NCBI RefSeq assembly: GCF_030297175.1
Contig: NZ_AP028070.1
Location: 558,001-622,000, forward strand
DNA from: Marinobacter sp. LA51
GTDB lineage: Bacteria; Pseudomonadota; Gammaproteobacteria; Pseudomonadales; Oleiphilaceae
Reading direction: 5' to 3'
Length of the DNA stretch: 64,000 nt
Shown piece after piece: positions 17,973 to 26,939 of the stretch; position 1 is the stretch's first letter, and the number at the start of each line of letters is the position of its first letter. A program made the translations under genes and the position numbers. The notes beneath the pieces are model-generated. The model was not told the origin of the DNA, searched no databases, and saw only the letters and a program-made list of their open reading frames with translations.

Positions 17973-20117
17973 GTGTCGGCAGAGGCTACGGTTGAGGGTC
18001 TGGCGAAAGAGCTCAGTACCTATCTGGATACCAATCGCATCAATCAGGTGCGACGCGCCTACTATTATGCCGAACAGGCCCACGAAGGGCAGATGCGCAA
18101 AAGCGGTGACCGCTACATCACCCACCCATTGGCCGTTGCCCATATCCTGGCCGACCTGAGGCTGGACCATCAGAGCCTGATGGCGGCCATGCTCCACGAC
18201 GTCATCGAAGACACCGGCATTCCCAAGGATGCCCTGGCCGAGCAGTTTGGCGACGATGTGGCCGAGCTGGTCGACGGTGTCAGCAAGCTGACCCAGATTG
18301 AATTCCGGTCCCGGGCGGAAGCGCAGGCGGAAAACTTCCAGAAGATGACCCTCGCCATGGCAAGGGACATTCGGGTTATCCTGGTAAAACTGGCCGACCG
18401 CCTGCACAACATGCGTACGCTGGGCCCCATGCCCTACGAAAAGCGCCAGCGCATCGCCACCGAAACCCTGGATATCTACGCCCCTATTGCTAATCGCCTC
18501 GGTATGCATTCCATTTGTACCGAGCTGGAAGACCTCGGCTTTTCCTCGCTTTATCCCATGCGCTCCAAGTACATCTCCAAGGCTGTCGACAAGCTGCGGG
18601 GCAGCCATCGCGAGATCATTGAAGAGATTCGCGGCAAGCTGCAGGAAAAGTTGGAAGAGCGTGGCTTGCCCGGGCGCATCCTGGGTCGCGAGAAACACCT
18701 GAACAGCATCTACAACAAGATGAAGTTCAAGCAGAAATCCTTCCATGAAATCATGGACGTGTACGCGTTCCGGATCATTACCGACACCGAAGACGACTGT
18801 TACCGCATCCTGGGTGCGGTGCACAGCCTGTACAAGCCGCTGCCGGGCAGGTTCAAAGACTACATCGCCATGCCCAAGGCCAACGGCTATCAGTCTATCC
18901 ACACCACATTGTTTGGCATGCACGTGAATATCGAGATCCAGATCCGTACCGAGGAGATGGAGCATATTGCCAACAACGGCATCGCCGCCCACTGGATGTA
19001 CAAAAGCGAACCGAGCAGCGTGTCCAACGCCAATCAGGCCCGGGTAGACCGCTGGGTGAAAGGGCTGATGGAGATGCGCGAGCGCGCCGATGACTCCCTG
19101 GAGTTTATCGAGCACGTGAAGGTCGATTTGTTCCCGGACGAGATCTATGTCTTCACTCCCAAGGGCAAGATCATGGAACTGCCCAGCGGTGCCACGCCGG
19201 TGGACTTTGCCTACGCCATCCATACCGATATCGGTAACGCTACCGTGGCGTGCCGGATCAACCGGAACCTGAGTTCCTTAAGCCAGCCGCTGCAGAGCGG
19301 GCAGACGGTGGAGGTCATCACCGCACCAGGCGCCCGGCCGAACCCTGCCTGGCTCAGCTTCGTGGTAACAGGCAAGGCGCGCAGCAGCATTCGCCACGTG
19401 CTCAAGCATCAAAAACGGGCAGAGTCACTGGAGCTGGGCAAGACCCTGTTGAAGAAATCCCTTAAAGGCTTTGGTACCCGGTTGGCGGACATCGGCGATG
19501 TGCAGGTTCAGGCCGTCGTCAATCACAATCAGGTCAACAGTCTGGATGACCTGATTGCTGACATTGGTCTGGGTAATCGCATGGCCTACCTGGTGGCGCG
19601 GCAGCTGGTGACCGGAGCCGAGTCGCCCCCCATTGCCGAGGTGGCGGAAGAGGTGCATGGCAGCGGCGAGCACAGCCCGGTCACGATTCGTGGTACGGAA
19701 GGCCTGCTGGTGCGCTTTGCCAGTTGCTGCAAACCCATACCGGGTGATCCGGTGGTGGGCATGATGGATTCCGGCAAGGGCATGGTGATTCATTCTGACA
19801 CCTGCTCCCGCTTGCCGGAGGACGATGAAGGCCGGGCCCGACTCACCCACCTCAAGTGGGCCAAGGACATTGCCGACGAGTTCTCGGTCGAGCTTCGGGT
19901 TGAGCTGGAGCGCCAACGCGGTGTGATCGCAGAAGTCGCCAACGCCATCGCGATGGCCGATGGCAACGTCGAGCGCATCAACGTGGAAGAGCAGAACGCC
20001 AAGTTCAGTATCGTCAGCCTGGTTCTGCATGTGAACGGACGCCGGCACCTGGCCCGGGTCATGCGGCGGGTGAAGAACATCCGGGCCGTGACCCACATCG
20101 GGCGGGTCCGTCACTGA
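17973..20117 (+). CDS. spoT: Bifunctional (p)ppGpp synthetase/hydrolase SpoT
   Basis: A 714-residue protein starting with GTG at 17973, with ACGGAGG upstream. The hydrolase HD domain has H75-D76 and E79-D80 (MLHDVIEDT). The synthetase domain carries RFKD at residues 293-296. RXKD is the signature of bifunctional Rel/SpoT enzymes; monofunctional RelA has EXDD. A TGS domain (DEIYVFTPKGKIMELPSGAT) and a C-terminal ACT domain follow. It makes and degrades the alarmone ppGpp in the cytosol. It sits after rpoZ and before ridA. Confidence 0.96.
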   Translation: MSAEATVEGLAKELSTYLDTNRINQVRRAYYYAEQAHEGQMRKSGDRYITHPLAVAHILADLRLDHQSLMAAMLHDVIEDTGIPKDALAEQFGDDVAELVDGVSKLTQIEFRSRAEAQAENFQKMTLAMARDIRVILVKLADRLHNMRTLGPMPYEKRQRIATETLDIYAPIANRLGMHSICTELEDLGFSSLYPMRSKYISKAVDKLRGSHREIIEEIRGKLQEKLEERGLPGRILGREKHLNSIYNKMKFKQKSFHEIMDVYAFRIITDTEDDCYRILGAVHSLYKPLPGRFKDYIAMPKANGYQSIHTTLFGMHVNIEIQIRTEEMEHIANNGIAAHWMYKSEPSSVSNANQARVDRWVKGLMEMRERADDSLEFIEHVKVDLFPDEIYVFTPKGKIMELPSGATPVDFAYAIHTDIGNATVACRINRNLSSLSQPLQSGQTVEVITAPGARPNPAWLSFVVTGKARSSIRHVLKHQKRAESLELGKTLLKKSLKGFGTRLADIGDVQVQAVVNHNQVNSLDDLIADIGLGNRMAYLVARQLVTGAESPPIAEVAEEVHGSGEHSPVTIRGTEGLLVRFASCCKPIPGDPVVGMMDSGKGMVIHSDTCSRLPEDDEGRARLTHLKWAKDIADEFSVELRVELERQRGVIAEVANAIAMADGNVERINVEEQNAKFSIVSLVLHVNGRRHLARVMRRVKNIRAVTHIGRVRH

Positions 20118-20218
20118 CCCGCCCGGTCCGGCGTAAGCCATCTCCCCCAACGTCTGGTTGACAGCAGCCGCGCCCAGAGGTGACGATTGGCGTTTTGGAA
20201 GAGAGGAATACCCAAGTC

Positions 20219-20605
20219 ATGACCAACAAATCCGTTATCCAGACTGAAAACGCCCCGCAGGCGATTGGTACCTACTCGCAGGCAGTAAAAGCCGGTGACA
20301 CGGTCTACCTGTCTGGTCAGATTCCGCTGGTGCCGGAAACCATGGAAGTGGTTGCCGGGGATTTTGCCGCCAAGACCCGCCAAGTGTTCGAGAATCTCAA
20401 GGCGGTCTGTGAAGCGGCCGGCGGCGAGCTGAAGGACATCGTCAAGCTCAACATCTACATGACGGACCTCGAGAACTTTGCCACCGTCAATGAGATCATG
20501 GCGACCTACTTTGAAGAGCCGTATCCGGCCCGCGCTGCCGTTGGTGTTTCAGCGCTGCCCAAAGGGGTGCCGGTTGAGATGGAAGCGGTAATGGTATTGA
20601 CCTGA
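20219..20605 (+). CDS. ridA: RidA family reactive enamine/imine deaminase
   Basis: A 128-residue trimeric YjgF/RidA protein. The ATG at 20219 ([13 protein letters not shown]) has GAGAGGA upstream. It has the motifs [23 protein letters not shown] and the C-terminal [20 protein letters not shown], including the Arg that binds the substrate carboxylate. It hydrolyses 2-aminoacrylate-type intermediates that damage PLP enzymes. It follows spoT, as in Pseudomonas. Confidence 0.95.
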   Translation: MTNKSVIQTENAPQAIGTYSQAVKAGDTVYLSGQIPLVPETMEVVAGDFAAKTRQVFENLKAVCEAAGGELKDIVKLNIYMTDLENFATVNEIMATYFEEPYPARAAVGVSALPKGVPVEMEAVMVLT

Positions 20606-20634
20606 AGCCCTGGGCCTAGCCCTCGGAATCAGTG

Positions 20635-20664
20635 AAAAAAAGGCGGCTTCGGCCGCCTTTTTTT
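20635..20664. terminator. Bidirectional intrinsic terminator
   Basis: The stem GGCGGC-TTCG-GCCGCC (20642-20657) has a stable tetraloop, an A-run before and a T-run after. It serves ridA (+) and the convergent SDR gene (-). Confidence 0.92.
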
Positions 20665-20690
20665 GTGGCTGTTGCCCGGCTATCGATTGG

Positions 20691-21557
20691 TTATCGCCCG
20701 GCGATCATGGCTCGGTAGCCGGCCCGGAAGTCCGGGAACCGGAACTCGAAACCGCTCGCCAGCAGACGCTGGTTGCGGCACCGCTTGCTGCCCGCGCGTC
20801 CACCGGTGCGGGCGTCGTCGACCGGTGACGCGCAGTCAGTGTGCGCCTGTACCCATTCCACCACCTCATCCAATCGCACCGGTTCGCTGTCGCTGGCGAC
20901 ATAGAGCGACTCCAGTGACTCGCCAGCCAGTGCCTTGAGCGCCAGATGTTGAACCACTCGGGCGGCGTCGTCTTCATGGATGCGGTTGGTGAAGGGCGCG
21001 GGTTTCTTGGGCGCCATCCGCCCGGCGATAACCTCGTCCAGAAATCTTTGCCGGGTGGGTCCGTAGATACCGCTGAACCGCACGATGGTTGCCGGGTGTC
21101 CGCTGTCCAGGGCCGTGCGCTCACCCGCCAGAATCTGTTCGCCGCTGAAGCGACTGGGCTGTGCCGGGCTGGTTTCGTCCACCCAGCTGTCATCATCCTG
21201 GGAGTAGACGCTGGTGCTGCTGATGAAGACAAGGCGTGCCAGTGGCTGACCCTTGACCACATCCAGCAGGTTTGAGAGCCCGTTGACGTAGGCATCCTGA
21301 TAGCCCTGTTCGTCGTAACTGGCGGGAGTCAGGCAATAGACGATAAGGTCGAGGTTTTCCGGAGCCGCTTTTTCGAGGGACTCCGGTGCCATCAGGTCGG
21401 CTTTTACACCCTGGATGCCAGCCGGAACCTGAGCCGCATTTCGGCGCAATCCAAACACGGTTGCCGAGTCGCTGAGCAGGCTGGCAATGGCGCCCCCAAG
21501 TTTGCCACAGCCGGCCACCAGAATCCGGGGCGTGTTGGTGCGTTCAGTCATTGCCAT
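20691..21557 (-). CDS. YeeZ-like atypical SDR family NAD(P)-dependent epimerase/reductase
   Basis: A 288-residue protein. MAMTERTNTP at 21557 is chosen; ATG at 21551 or 21569 is also possible. The N-terminal Rossmann motif ILVAGCGKLGGAIA lies around residues 12-25. The active-site region has SSTSVYSQ, but the usual YxxxK is replaced by the FSGEQIL pattern seen in YeeZ-type atypical SDRs. The substrate is unknown. It diverges from oxyR across about 75 nt, so the two may share a control region. Family is fairly sure, reaction is not. Confidence 0.78.
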   Translation of the reverse strand: MAMTERTNTPRILVAGCGKLGGAIASLLSDSATVFGLRRNAAQVPAGIQGVKADLMAPESLEKAAPENLDLIVYCLTPASYDEQGYQDAYVNGLSNLLDVVKGQPLARLVFISSTSVYSQDDDSWVDETSPAQPSRFSGEQILAGERTALDSGHPATIVRFSGIYGPTRQRFLDEVIAGRMAPKKPAPFTNRIHEDDAARVVQHLALKALAGESLESLYVASDSEPVRLDEVVEWVQAHTDCASPVDDARTGGRAGSKRCRNQRLLASGFEFRFPDFRAGYRAMIAGR

Positions 21558-21633
21558 AGACAATCTCAATCCTTATGCTTGAACCCATAAATTAGTGAAC
21601 TATTGCCCCGTATCCACCTGACCGGAGCTCACC

Positions 21634-22593
21634 ATGACTCTCACCGAGTTACGATACGTCGTTACGCTTGCCCGCGAAAGGCATTTTGGCCGTGCGGCCG
21701 AGCGCTGCCATGTCAGCCAGCCGACACTCAGTGTGGCCGTTAAGAAGCTCGAAGACGAGCTGGGTATTCCGCTGTTTGAGCGCAGTAAAAGCAGTATCCG
21801 GGTCACCGAAACCGGGCAGCGGATCATCGAGCAGGCGCAGCGGGTGCTGGACCAGGTCGGGGTGATCAAGGACATGGCCCAGGACGGTAAAAATCAGCTG
21901 AATTCCGCGCTGAAGGTAGGCGCTATCTACACCATCGGTCCCTACCTGTTCCCTCATCTCCTGCCAGAATTGCGGCGCGCGGCACCGCAGATGCCCCTGT
22001 ACATTGAAGAGAACTACACGGCCACGCTGCGGCAGAAGCTGCGCCAGTCCGAGCTGGACGCCATCATCATAGCGCTGCCGTTCGAAGAGCCCGAAGTGCT
22101 GACCCTGCCACTTTACGACGAGCCCTTCGTGGTGCTGCTGCCGGCCGAGCACCCGCTGGCCAAGAAGGATGAGCTGACCGCCGAAGAGCTGGCGAAGGAG
22201 CAGTTGCTGTTGCTTGGCCCGGGTCACTGTTTCCGGGATCAGGTGCTGGAATCCTGTCCACCCCTGGTTGAGGCCGTAACCCGACGTGTCGATGTCGACG
22301 CGCCGGCGCTGGTGACTGAGGGCAGTTCGCTGGAAACCATTCGTCACATGGTGGCGTCGGGGCTGGGTATCACGGTACTGCCGCTGTCGGCGGCGACGGC
22401 CATGCAGTACCACGAAGACATTCTGGCGGTGCGGCGTTTTGCCCCGCCGGTACCCTTCCGCACGGTTGCATTGGCCTGGCGGGTGACTTTCCCGAGGCCC
22501 AAGGCCATCGATATGCTATCGCTGGCGGCCAGCCAGTGCCGGGTCATCGAAAAAGCCAAGACGGATACCCCGGCCGTGGCCGAGAGCGCCTGA
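21634..22593 (+). CDS. oxyR: LysR-type hydrogen peroxide sensor OxyR
   Basis: A 319-residue LysR regulator. The N-terminal winged HTH has LTELRYVVTLARERHFGRAAE. The redox pair is Cys199 and Cys208 in GPGHCFRDQVLESCP, the exact positions of the E. coli OxyR disulfide, so peroxide sensing is very likely. It activates catalase and peroxidase genes elsewhere. It is followed after 7 nt by recG, as in Pseudomonas. Confidence 0.95.
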   Translation: MTLTELRYVVTLARERHFGRAAERCHVSQPTLSVAVKKLEDELGIPLFERSKSSIRVTETGQRIIEQAQRVLDQVGVIKDMAQDGKNQLNSALKVGAIYTIGPYLFPHLLPELRRAAPQMPLYIEENYTATLRQKLRQSELDAIIIALPFEEPEVLTLPLYDEPFVVLLPAEHPLAKKDELTAEELAKEQLLLLGPGHCFRDQVLESCPPLVEAVTRRVDVDAPALVTEGSSLETIRHMVASGLGITVLPLSAATAMQYHEDILAVRRFAPPVPFRTVALAWRVTFPRPKAIDMLSLAASQCRVIEKAKTDTPAVAESA

Positions 22594-22600
22594 GTCCTGC

Positions 22601-24676
22601 ATGACGTCGCTGGATGACATCTCGGTTACCCAGCTCAAGGGCGTAGGCAGCGCCCTGGCCGAAAAGCTGGGCAAGCTGGGAATTGCCTCGCTGCAGGATC
22701 TGCTGTTCCATCTGCCGCACAGGTACGAGGACCGCACCCGGGTGGTGGCCATGGGCAACCTCAGGATTGGCGACGTGGCCGTGGTGGAAGGTGAGGTCAT
22801 GAAGGCCGACCTGGTGATGGGGCGTCGCCGCAGTCTGCAGGTTACCCTCAAGGACAACAGCGGTTTCCTGGTAATGCGGTTTTTCCACTTCAACGCCGCC
22901 CAGAAGAACCAGCTGACCCAGGGCGCGCGGGTACGCTGCTTCGGTGAAGTCCGTCCGGGCCGTGCCGGTTACGAGTTCTACCACCCCGAATACCAGGTTG
23001 ATCCACCGCCGATGCCGGCGGAAGGTCAGGCCACGCTGACGCCGGTCTATCCCCTTACCGAGGGCATTCAGCAGCCTCGAGTGCGGGCACTGTGCCAGCA
23101 GGCACTGGGTTATCTGCAGCGTTATCCGATTCGGGACTGGTTGCCATCGTCATTGCTGGCGGATTATCAGTTGCCGGGCATCGGCGAGGCGGTTCTACTG
23201 GTGCATTCGCCTCCTGCCGATGCGCCAGTGCTTCTGTTGATGGAAGGCCGGCATCCGGCTCAGCAGCGGCTGGTGATGGAAGAGTTGCTGGCGCATCAGC
23301 TCAGCCTGCTGCAGGTGCGGGAGCAAATCCAGGCCCGGGAAGCGCTGCCGCTGTTACCCACCGGCGATTTACCCGATCAATTTCTCGACTCCCTGCCATT
23401 TAAGTTGACCGGGGCCCAGCGCCACGTGATGACCGACATTCGTCAGGATCTGAGCCAGCCGCTGCCCATGTTGCGACTGGTCCAGGGCGATGTCGGTTCC
23501 GGTAAAACCGTGGTGGCCGCGCTGGCGGCTCTGCAGGCGATTGCCGCGGGTGCCCAGGTGGCGCTGATGGCGCCGACTGAAATCCTTGCTGAACAGCATT
23601 ACCAGAACTTCCGTGGCTGGCTTGAGCCTCTGGGTATTGAGTTGGCGTGGCTGTCTGGCAAGGTAAAAGGTAAAGCGCGACTGCAGGCGTTGGAAGCAGT
23701 CCGGTCGGGAGCGGCTACAGTGGTGATTGGCACCCACGCCCTGTTCCAGAACGACGTGGTATTTGATCGTCTGGCATTGGTCATTGTTGATGAGCAGCAC
23801 AGATTCGGGGTGCATCAGCGTCTGGCGTTGCGGGAGAAAGGTGTGGGCGGCTCGCTTGCACCACACCAGCTGATTATGACCGCGACCCCCATTCCCAGAA
23901 CGCTTGCCATGAGCGCCTACGCCGATCTGGATACGTCGGTGATCGACGAACTGCCGCCCGGGCGTAAGCCCATCGAGACCATTGTTATCCCCGATAGCCG
24001 TCGGGAAGACGTTATCGGTCGTGTTCGCAGTGCCTGCAACGAGGGGCGCCAGGCCTATTGGGTATGCACCCTGATTGAGGAATCTGAGGCCTTGCAATGC
24101 CAGGCGGCGGAAGTGACCGCGCAGGAGTTGACGGAGCGGCTGCCAGATCTCAAGGTGGGCCTGGTCCATGGTCGCCTGAAAGCGGTGGAGAAAGCCGCGA
24201 TGATGGAACAGTTCAAGAATGGTGAGCTGGATCTGTTGGTGGCGACCACGGTTATTGAGGTTGGCGTCGATGTTCCGAACGCCTCTCTGATCATTATTGA
24301 AAACCCTGAACGCCTTGGCCTGGCACAGCTGCATCAGCTACGGGGGCGAGTAGGGCGAGGTGAGCAGGCCAGTTTTTGTGTGTTGATGTACCACCCACCC
24401 CTGTCCAATAACGGTAAAGCGAGACTACAGGCGCTGCGGGACAGTCAGGACGGTTTCGTCATTGCCGAAAAGGATCTCGAGATCCGCGGCCCGGGAGAGG
24501 TGTTGGGTACCAGACAGACCGGCATGATGCAGTTCCGGCTGGCGGACTTTGAGCGGGACAAGGGTTGGATTGAGCCGGTGCGGGAAATGGCGCCGGCCTT
24601 AATGGGCGACCGGCAGCGGGTTGACGCCCTGATCCGGCGATGGCTGGGCGAAAAAATTCGCTACGGCGACGTGTGA
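22601..24676 (+). CDS. recG: ATP-dependent DNA helicase RecG
   Basis: A 691-residue fork-remodelling helicase. It has an N-terminal helix-hairpin-like segment (VTQLKGVGSALAEKLGKLGI), an OB-fold wedge domain, Walker A GDVGSGKTVVA, a DEQH box (VIVDEQHRFG), motif III TATPIPRTLA, motif VI QLRGRVGRG and the C-terminal TRB motif (LGTRQTGM). It processes stalled replication forks and Holliday junctions. It is coupled to oxyR by a 7-nt gap. Confidence 0.96.
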   Translation: MTSLDDISVTQLKGVGSALAEKLGKLGIASLQDLLFHLPHRYEDRTRVVAMGNLRIGDVAVVEGEVMKADLVMGRRRSLQVTLKDNSGFLVMRFFHFNAAQKNQLTQGARVRCFGEVRPGRAGYEFYHPEYQVDPPPMPAEGQATLTPVYPLTEGIQQPRVRALCQQALGYLQRYPIRDWLPSSLLADYQLPGIGEAVLLVHSPPADAPVLLLMEGRHPAQQRLVMEELLAHQLSLLQVREQIQAREALPLLPTGDLPDQFLDSLPFKLTGAQRHVMTDIRQDLSQPLPMLRLVQGDVGSGKTVVAALAALQAIAAGAQVALMAPTEILAEQHYQNFRGWLEPLGIELAWLSGKVKGKARLQALEAVRSGAATVVIGTHALFQNDVVFDRLALVIVDEQHRFGVHQRLALREKGVGGSLAPHQLIMTATPIPRTLAMSAYADLDTSVIDELPPGRKPIETIVIPDSRREDVIGRVRSACNEGRQAYWVCTLIEESEALQCQAAEVTAQELTERLPDLKVGLVHGRLKAVEKAAMMEQFKNGELDLLVATTVIEVGVDVPNASLIIIENPERLGLAQLHQLRGRVGRGEQASFCVLMYHPPLSNNGKARLQALRDSQDGFVIAEKDLEIRGPGEVLGTRQTGMMQFRLADFERDKGWIEPVREMAPALMGDRQRVDALIRRWLGEKIRYGDV

Positions 24677-24760
24677 CCGAGCGCCTTGCCCTATACTGAC
24701 CCAGACTCTCTAAGGAAAGGACCGCGTGCCGGCCTTTAGCAACAATCAGGAGCAAACACT

Positions 24761-26125
24761 ATGGAACTACCTGTCGCAGTCCAGCAGGCACTTGGGGCTT
24801 CTGCTTCGGGCGTGTCGCTGCGCAACGCAAGCCAGGCGAACGGAGAAGAACTCCTGCGCATGGCTTTGCTGAGCGACACGGCCGGTAACCTCCAGGTGAT
24901 ATGCCGGAAACACGATCTGATCGACCTGGAGGCGCTGAACAAACGTCTGAGTCGCGATTTCCGGCTGATGAAGCGCCGCGAACAGGTACGTGTCCGTGAG
25001 CGGGCTGGCTTGAAGGAACTGCCAGCCCTGCCATCTCTCACCGGTTGGCCGACCGTGGTCGACAGCCGGGTTGACGACATGTCGGCTGTCGCCCTGGAGT
25101 TAGAGGAACACGATCTCGCGATGGTGATGCCCGGTGCCGACTTTCGGGCGTTGACCAGTAAAGCCGAGCGTTGGAGTTTCACCACAGATCCGCAATCCAT
25201 CGAGGTTAATCTCGATGACAGCGAGCGGGACCGGGAGCAGCTGCACACTGCACTCAAGAAGTTTACCAGTGTACGCATTCAACAGCGCCTGGAAGACACC
25301 CTTGAACTGCCGCCGTTGCCGGAGACCGCGCAGCGCATTATTCACCTGCGGGTGAACCCGAATGCAGTCATGGGCGACCTGGTGGACATCGTTGAAAGCG
25401 ATCCCAGTCTGGCGGCGCAAGTGGTTAGTTGGGCCTCGTCCTCATTTTACGCGGCCGCAGGGCAGGTTCGTTCAGTCCATGATGCGGTGTCGCGGGTATT
25501 GGGCTTCGACCTGGTGATGAACCTGGCCATGGGGCTGTCTCTGGGCCGCGCGCTGAAACAGCCCCAGGATCACCCGGAAGGCTACGTGGATTACTGGCAG
25601 CAGGCGATCTGGCAGGCCCAGTCAGCCGGCGTGCTCGCCAGCATGATGCCGAGAGGGCAGCGACCGTATTTTGGTCTGGCCTACCTGGCCGGGTTGCTGC
25701 ACAACTTTGGTCATCTGGTGCTGGGCCATGTGTTTCCCCCTCACTTCAAGCTGGTGTGTCGCTCGCTGGAGGTAAACCCGGACATTGATTCCTCAGTGAC
25801 CGAACACTACCTGCTGGGCATTACCCGGGAACAGATGGCGGCCCAGCTGATGGAGAACTGGGGCATGCCCGATGAGGTCACGCTGGCCATCCGTTTCCAG
25901 AAGAATCCGGCCTACGATGGCGATTGCCAGGTCTATGCCAAGCTGCTCTGGCTAGGACGTCAGCTGCTGACCGCTCGCGGTGTCGCTCTGGGCGCGGGTG
26001 AAGCGGTGCCGCAATCGTTCTATGACGAATTGGGACTGGATCGGGATGCGGTCGAGGCACAATTTGATGAGCTGGTCAGCAGTAAGGACAGCATCATGGC
26101 CATGGCCGGGATGATGAGTCCCTGA
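24761..26125 (+). CDS. Fusion of a YbaK-like aminoacyl-tRNA deacylase domain with an HDOD domain
   Basis: A 454-residue protein with CAGGAG upstream. Residues 1-150 resemble the YbaK/ProX deacylase fold (GNLQVICRKHDLIDLEALNKRL, then LPSLTGWPTVVDSRV). Residues 185-400 are an HDOD domain (LPPLPETAQRIIHLRVNPNA, then ESDPSLAAQVVSWAS and YLAGLLHNFGHLVLGH), a degenerate HD-phosphodiesterase fold used in signalling. The same architecture occurs next to recG in Pseudomonas. Whether the deacylase half is active is unknown. The leader contains AGCAACAAT, a weak Hfq-type ARN stretch. Confidence 0.85.
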   Translation: MELPVAVQQALGASASGVSLRNASQANGEELLRMALLSDTAGNLQVICRKHDLIDLEALNKRLSRDFRLMKRREQVRVRERAGLKELPALPSLTGWPTVVDSRVDDMSAVALELEEHDLAMVMPGADFRALTSKAERWSFTTDPQSIEVNLDDSERDREQLHTALKKFTSVRIQQRLEDTLELPPLPETAQRIIHLRVNPNAVMGDLVDIVESDPSLAAQVVSWASSSFYAAAGQVRSVHDAVSRVLGFDLVMNLAMGLSLGRALKQPQDHPEGYVDYWQQAIWQAQSAGVLASMMPRGQRPYFGLAYLAGLLHNFGHLVLGHVFPPHFKLVCRSLEVNPDIDSSVTEHYLLGITREQMAAQLMENWGMPDEVTLAIRFQKNPAYDGDCQVYAKLLWLGRQLLTARGVALGAGEAVPQSFYDELGLDRDAVEAQFDELVSSKDSIMAMAGMMSP

Positions 26126-26150
26126 GTTACTGCCTTCCCTTTTTCCCGCC

Positions 26151-26176
26151 AAAAAAGAGCCGGCCCTAAGGCCGGC
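26151..26176 (-). terminator. Intrinsic terminator facing the minus strand
   Basis: The stem GCCGGCC-CTAA-GGCCGGC (26159-26176) is followed on the minus strand by CTC and six T-equivalent bases (26151-26156). It lies 280 nt beyond the DUF2489 stop, so it either ends a long 3' untranslated region or an unrecognised small RNA. Confidence 0.75.
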
Positions 26177-26455
26177 AAGCTCACCCGCTTGTTGCAGAGT
26201 CGTCCAAACTTATCAGGAGAAAACAACAAAGAGCTGTTGCCGTCGCAGATTAAGGCAGCGCCCTTGTTTTCAATTTAGTCAAAGGAGCCGAAAAGAAAAG
26301 CCATCGGCCGTGCATTGGGTAAATTGAGACGGATGTCACAGTTTTCGAGACTCTTAACCGGTTGATTCAATAACGAAACAGCCGGCCGCGCTCAGATCCA
26401 GTTTTACAAAAAATTACAAAACTCGGTGAGTGCAGCCCGGCCGTCGGCCTAGTGT
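26177..26455. other. 279-nt intergenic stretch without a recognised gene
   Basis: It lies between the convergent HDOD and DUF2489 genes. It is AT-richer than its surroundings, with a small palindrome AGTTTT/AAAACT at about 26399-26422 and no convincing open frame or promoter. A minus-strand transcript would end at the terminator at 26151-26176. Confidence 0.5.
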
Positions 26456-26920
26456 TTAGCTGGCGTCGAACGGGTGGTGGCGAATGGCGGTCGCGGCTCG
26501 CTTGATCTCTTCCGCATAAGCCTTTTCCACCTCAAACCGCTCCTTGTCCAACTTTTCCACAAAGCGGGTATCGGTGTCCTGCCGGGCCTGGTGTGTCGGC
26601 ATGTGTTTCAGCTTCTCGTGCACGTCCTGGAACACCGAAAACGGCGGCTGCTCCAGCAGTTCCGGCGCCACGTGATCAAGCAAGCCCTTCAGGCGCAGAC
26701 ACGCCTCGGAATACTCAACCTGGTCCGATTCCACGGCCATGGCAATCACCTGAATACTCGAGATCATATCTTCGCGTCGCTTCTGATTGAACGCATCGGC
26801 CTTTTCCTGGCGGAGGCGGCTTTCAGACAGGGTATTGGACTGGCGTCTGATAAATACCAGCAGCAAGGCGATGGCAATCACGCCGACAATAATCAGGGTC
26901 CACTGCAGCCACTGGGGCAT
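26456..26920 (-). CDS. DUF2489 family membrane-anchored protein
   Basis: A 154-residue protein with one N-terminal membrane helix (LIIVGVIAIALLLVFI, residues 9-24) and a cytoplasmic charged helical part containing YSEACLRLKGLLDHVAPELL, typical of DUF2489. The function is unknown. It lies 19 nt downstream of the molybdopterin oxidoreductase and is probably co-transcribed. Confidence 0.8.
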   Translation of the reverse strand: MPQWLQWTLIIVGVIAIALLLVFIRRQSNTLSESRLRQEKADAFNQKRREDMISSIQVIAMAVESDQVEYSEACLRLKGLLDHVAPELLEQPPFSVFQDVHEKLKHMPTHQARQDTDTRFVEKLDKERFEVEKAYAEEIKRAATAIRHHPFDAS

Positions 26921-26939
26921 TCTCGTCTCCTCGTCTTGG

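Noticed and set aside
17952..19223. Long minus-strand open frame (423 codons) opposite spoT
   Set aside because: Shadow of the spoT codons; low-complexity His/Leu/Gly-rich translation and no family features.
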